DNA from: Verrucomicrobiota bacterium
GTDB taxonomy: Bacteria; Verrucomicrobiota; Verrucomicrobiia; Opitutales; Opitutaceae
Reading direction: 5' to 3'
Length of the DNA stretch: 6,358 bases
Assembly: GCA_023447015.1 (NCBI GenBank)
Contig: JAEXPG010000480.1
Span: 1-6,358, forward strand
Shown: positions 4,755-6,358 of the stretch, in pieces
Position numbering within the stretch: position 1 is the first letter of the stretch
How the letters are laid out: the number at the start of each line of letters is the position of its first letter
The notes under the pieces: model-generated
Told to the model about the DNA's origin: nothing
Seen by the model: only the letters and a program-made list of their open reading frames with translations
Databases searched by the model: none
Made by a program: the position numbers and the translations under genes

Positions 4755-6275
4755 ATGGCTTCCGCCCAGTTGATTCTGCAGTCGGTCGAGTTCGCGCATC
4801 CGGGGATGACCGCGCCCTTGTTCACGGACCTGACCGTGCAGTTTCCTTGCGGCTGGACGGGCATTGTCGGGCCCTATGGCGCGGGGAAGACGACCTTGCT
4901 GATGGTCGCCACGGGCGAACTCGCGCCGCAGGGCGGCGCGGTGCAGCGGCAGGGGCTGGCGCTGTACGTGGCGCAGCGCACCGATGAGCCGCCGGAGTTC
5001 TTTGAGGACTTCATCTGGGCGCCGGATGCCGCGGTGCTCAAGGCGCGGCTGCGCGTGGGGGAGGACTGGCCGGAGCGCTGGGCGACGTTGAGCCACGGCG
5101 AACGCAAGCGCGCGCAGATCGCGGTGGCCCTCTGGCGCGAGCCGGCGGTGCTCGCGCTCGACGAGCCGAGCAACCACATCGACGCCGAGGCGCGCCGGTT
5201 GCTGTGGCAGGCGCTCGAGGATTTCTCCGGTATCGGGTTGTTGGTGAGCCACGACCGCACGCTGCTCGACGGACTGTGCGCGCAGTGCCTGCTGCTCGAT
5301 CCGCCCTCGGCAGTGCTCCGTCCGGGCGGCGTGACCGAGGCGCTGGAGCAGCAGGAGCGCGAGGAGACGTTCGCCCAGAGCGCCAACGACGCGCTGCGCC
5401 GCACCGCGAACCGGCTGCAGGCGGAGGCGCAGCGGCGTCGGGTGATCGCCGACCAGAAGACCGCGGCGGCGCGCGGCTCGAAGCAGAAGAAGATCCCCGC
5501 CAACGACCACGACGGTCGCGCGATGCGCAACCTCGCGAAGCTGACCGGCAAGGACGCCTACGCCGGCAAGATGGCCGCGCAGATGAAACAGCGCGCAGGC
5601 AAGGTGGCGGCGCAGCGTGCCGAGATCGCGGTGAAGAAACGCTACGAGACCGGGATCTGGGTCGATGGGGCGTCGTTCATGCCGCGGGATTTCCTGCTGC
5701 GGCTGCCGGCGGGCCGGCTGTCGCTCGGCGGCGGGCGTTTTCTGCACTTCCCCGAGCTGGCGATCGGCGGCACGAGCCGCATCGCGTTGAAGGGCGCGAA
5801 CGGACTCGGGAAGAGCACGCTCGTGCGGCATCTGCTCGGGCAGCTGCAACTCCCGCTGGAGAAGGTGGTGACGGTGCCGCAGGAGATTTCCGCCGAGGAG
5901 TCGCGCGCGTTGCTGGAGGTGATCAAGCGGCTGCCGGACGCCGAGTGCGGCCGGGTGATGACGACGATCAGCCGCCTCGGCTCGCGGCCGGCGCGGTTGC
6001 TGGAGAGCGCGCTGCCGAGCCCCGGCGAGGTGCGCAAACTGCTCCTCGCGCTGGGCATCGTGCGCGGGCCGCATCTCATCGTGATGGACGAGCCGACCAA
6101 CCACATGGACCTGCCCGGCATCCTCTGTCTCGAGGAGGCGTTGGCGGACTGCCCCTGCGCGATGCTGCTGGTGAGCCACGACGAGGCGTTCCTCGACAAG
6201 ATCACCACGACAGACTGGCTGCTCGTGGAGGACGAGGCCGGCGACACGCGACTGGAGATCAAGACCGTGAGGTGA
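4755..6275 (+). CDS. ABC-F family ATPase, ribosome-associated type
   Basis: A soluble 506-residue protein with two ATP-binding domains and no membrane segment, as expected for ABC-F proteins, which act on the ribosome rather than in transport. Domain 1: Walker A GPYGAGKT (39-46), signature LSHGE (112-116), Walker B AVLALDE (131-137), H-loop H166. Domain 2: Walker A GANGLGKST (347-355), signature PSPGE (421-425), Walker B LIVMDE (441-446), H-loop H475. Both catalytic glutamates (E137, E446) are present. The linker (about 195-300) is charged and helical, with KKIPANDHDGRAMRNLAKLTGKD at 245-267 (a basic HDGxA...TGKD pattern). From memory this pattern recalls Lsa/Vga-like antibiotic-resistance ABC-F linkers. 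The ATG at 4755 starts just before the first strand; the in-frame ATG at 4650 would add 35 residues without domain features. Ribosome binding signal is weak (GGTGGGGG directly before ATG). Antibiotic protection, translation rescue and housekeeping roles are all open. Confidence 0.93.
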   Translation: MASAQLILQSVEFAHPGMTAPLFTDLTVQFPCGWTGIVGPYGAGKTTLLMVATGELAPQGGAVQRQGLALYVAQRTDEPPEFFEDFIWAPDAAVLKARLRVGEDWPERWATLSHGERKRAQIAVALWREPAVLALDEPSNHIDAEARRLLWQALEDFSGIGLLVSHDRTLLDGLCAQCLLLDPPSAVLRPGGVTEALEQQEREETFAQSANDALRRTANRLQAEAQRRRVIADQKTAAARGSKQKKIPANDHDGRAMRNLAKLTGKDAYAGKMAAQMKQRAGKVAAQRAEIAVKKRYETGIWVDGASFMPRDFLLRLPAGRLSLGGGRFLHFPELAIGGTSRIALKGANGLGKSTLVRHLLGQLQLPLEKVVTVPQEISAEESRALLEVIKRLPDAECGRVMTTISRLGSRPARLLESALPSPGEVRKLLLALGIVRGPHLIVMDEPTNHMDLPGILCLEEALADCPCAMLLVSHDEAFLDKITTTDWLLVEDEAGDTRLEIKTVR

Positions 6276-6286
6276 TGCGGCGGGAT

Positions 6287-6355
6287 GGAAGACGGAGGAC
6301 GGAAGACGGAAGACGGAGGAAGTGGCAGGTGGAAGGTGTGAAGGTGAAAGGTGGG
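6287..6355 (+). repeat. Polypurine short tandem repeats after the ABC-F gene
   Basis: Four consecutive heptads of form GGARGAC run 6287-6314, followed by a decayed fifth unit. After a short spacer come four units of AGGTGRA type at 6327-6355, one of them 8 bp long. Nearly all purines other than T and C at fixed places lie on the plus strand. The tract begins 12 nt after the ABC-F stop. Part of it (GAAGGTGAA at 6340-6348) matches the start of the dispersed repeat at 2471-2479. Confidence 0.65.
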
Positions 6356-6358
6356 ACG

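Noticed and set aside
4743..6179. 478-codon minus-strand open frame antisense to the ABC-F gene
   Set aside because: His/Arg/Gln/Leu-rich antisense shadow; the plus strand carries all ABC-F motifs in order.

Overview
The window is 6.4 kb of GC-rich bacterial chromosome with four credible protein genes and an unusual amount of structured or repeated non-coding DNA. The high GC, long antisense open frames, absence of clear Shine-Dalgarno sequences and gene types would fit a free-living GC-rich bacterium, perhaps Verrucomicrobiota (Opitutaceae-like). That placement is an impression, not shown by any marker gene here. No tRNA, rRNA, CRISPR array, transposase or phage gene is visible.

Layout. Positions 1-412 are non-coding and carry copy A of a ~130-bp dispersed repeat plus three small hairpins. 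On the minus strand, 413-1798 encodes a POT-family proton-coupled peptide transporter. It lies 49 nt downstream of 1848-2354, a small membrane protein with four CxxC knuckles, and the two may be co-transcribed. Positions 2355-2786 are non-coding and carry a start-codon hairpin, a strong stem-loop and copy B of the repeat. Also on the minus strand, 2787-4349 encodes a 520-residue probable lipoprotein with repeated propeller-like motifs. Positions 4350-4754 separate divergent genes and hold a direct repeat and a nested stem-loop. On the plus strand, 4755-6275 encodes an ABC-F ATPase. The window ends in short polypurine tandem repeats.

The genes do not form an obvious pathway. A peptide importer, a zinc-ribbon membrane protein, a surface or periplasmic lipoprotein and a ribosome-associated ABC-F protein look like ordinary neighbours. 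The most notable signal is non-coding. The same ~130-bp element (about 83% identical by eye, two 1-bp gaps) lies beyond the 3' ends of both the transporter and lipoprotein genes. It carries a conserved hairpin, and a second hairpin of different sequence follows in each copy. The right end of the window may be the start of a third, related element. No new protein system was found.
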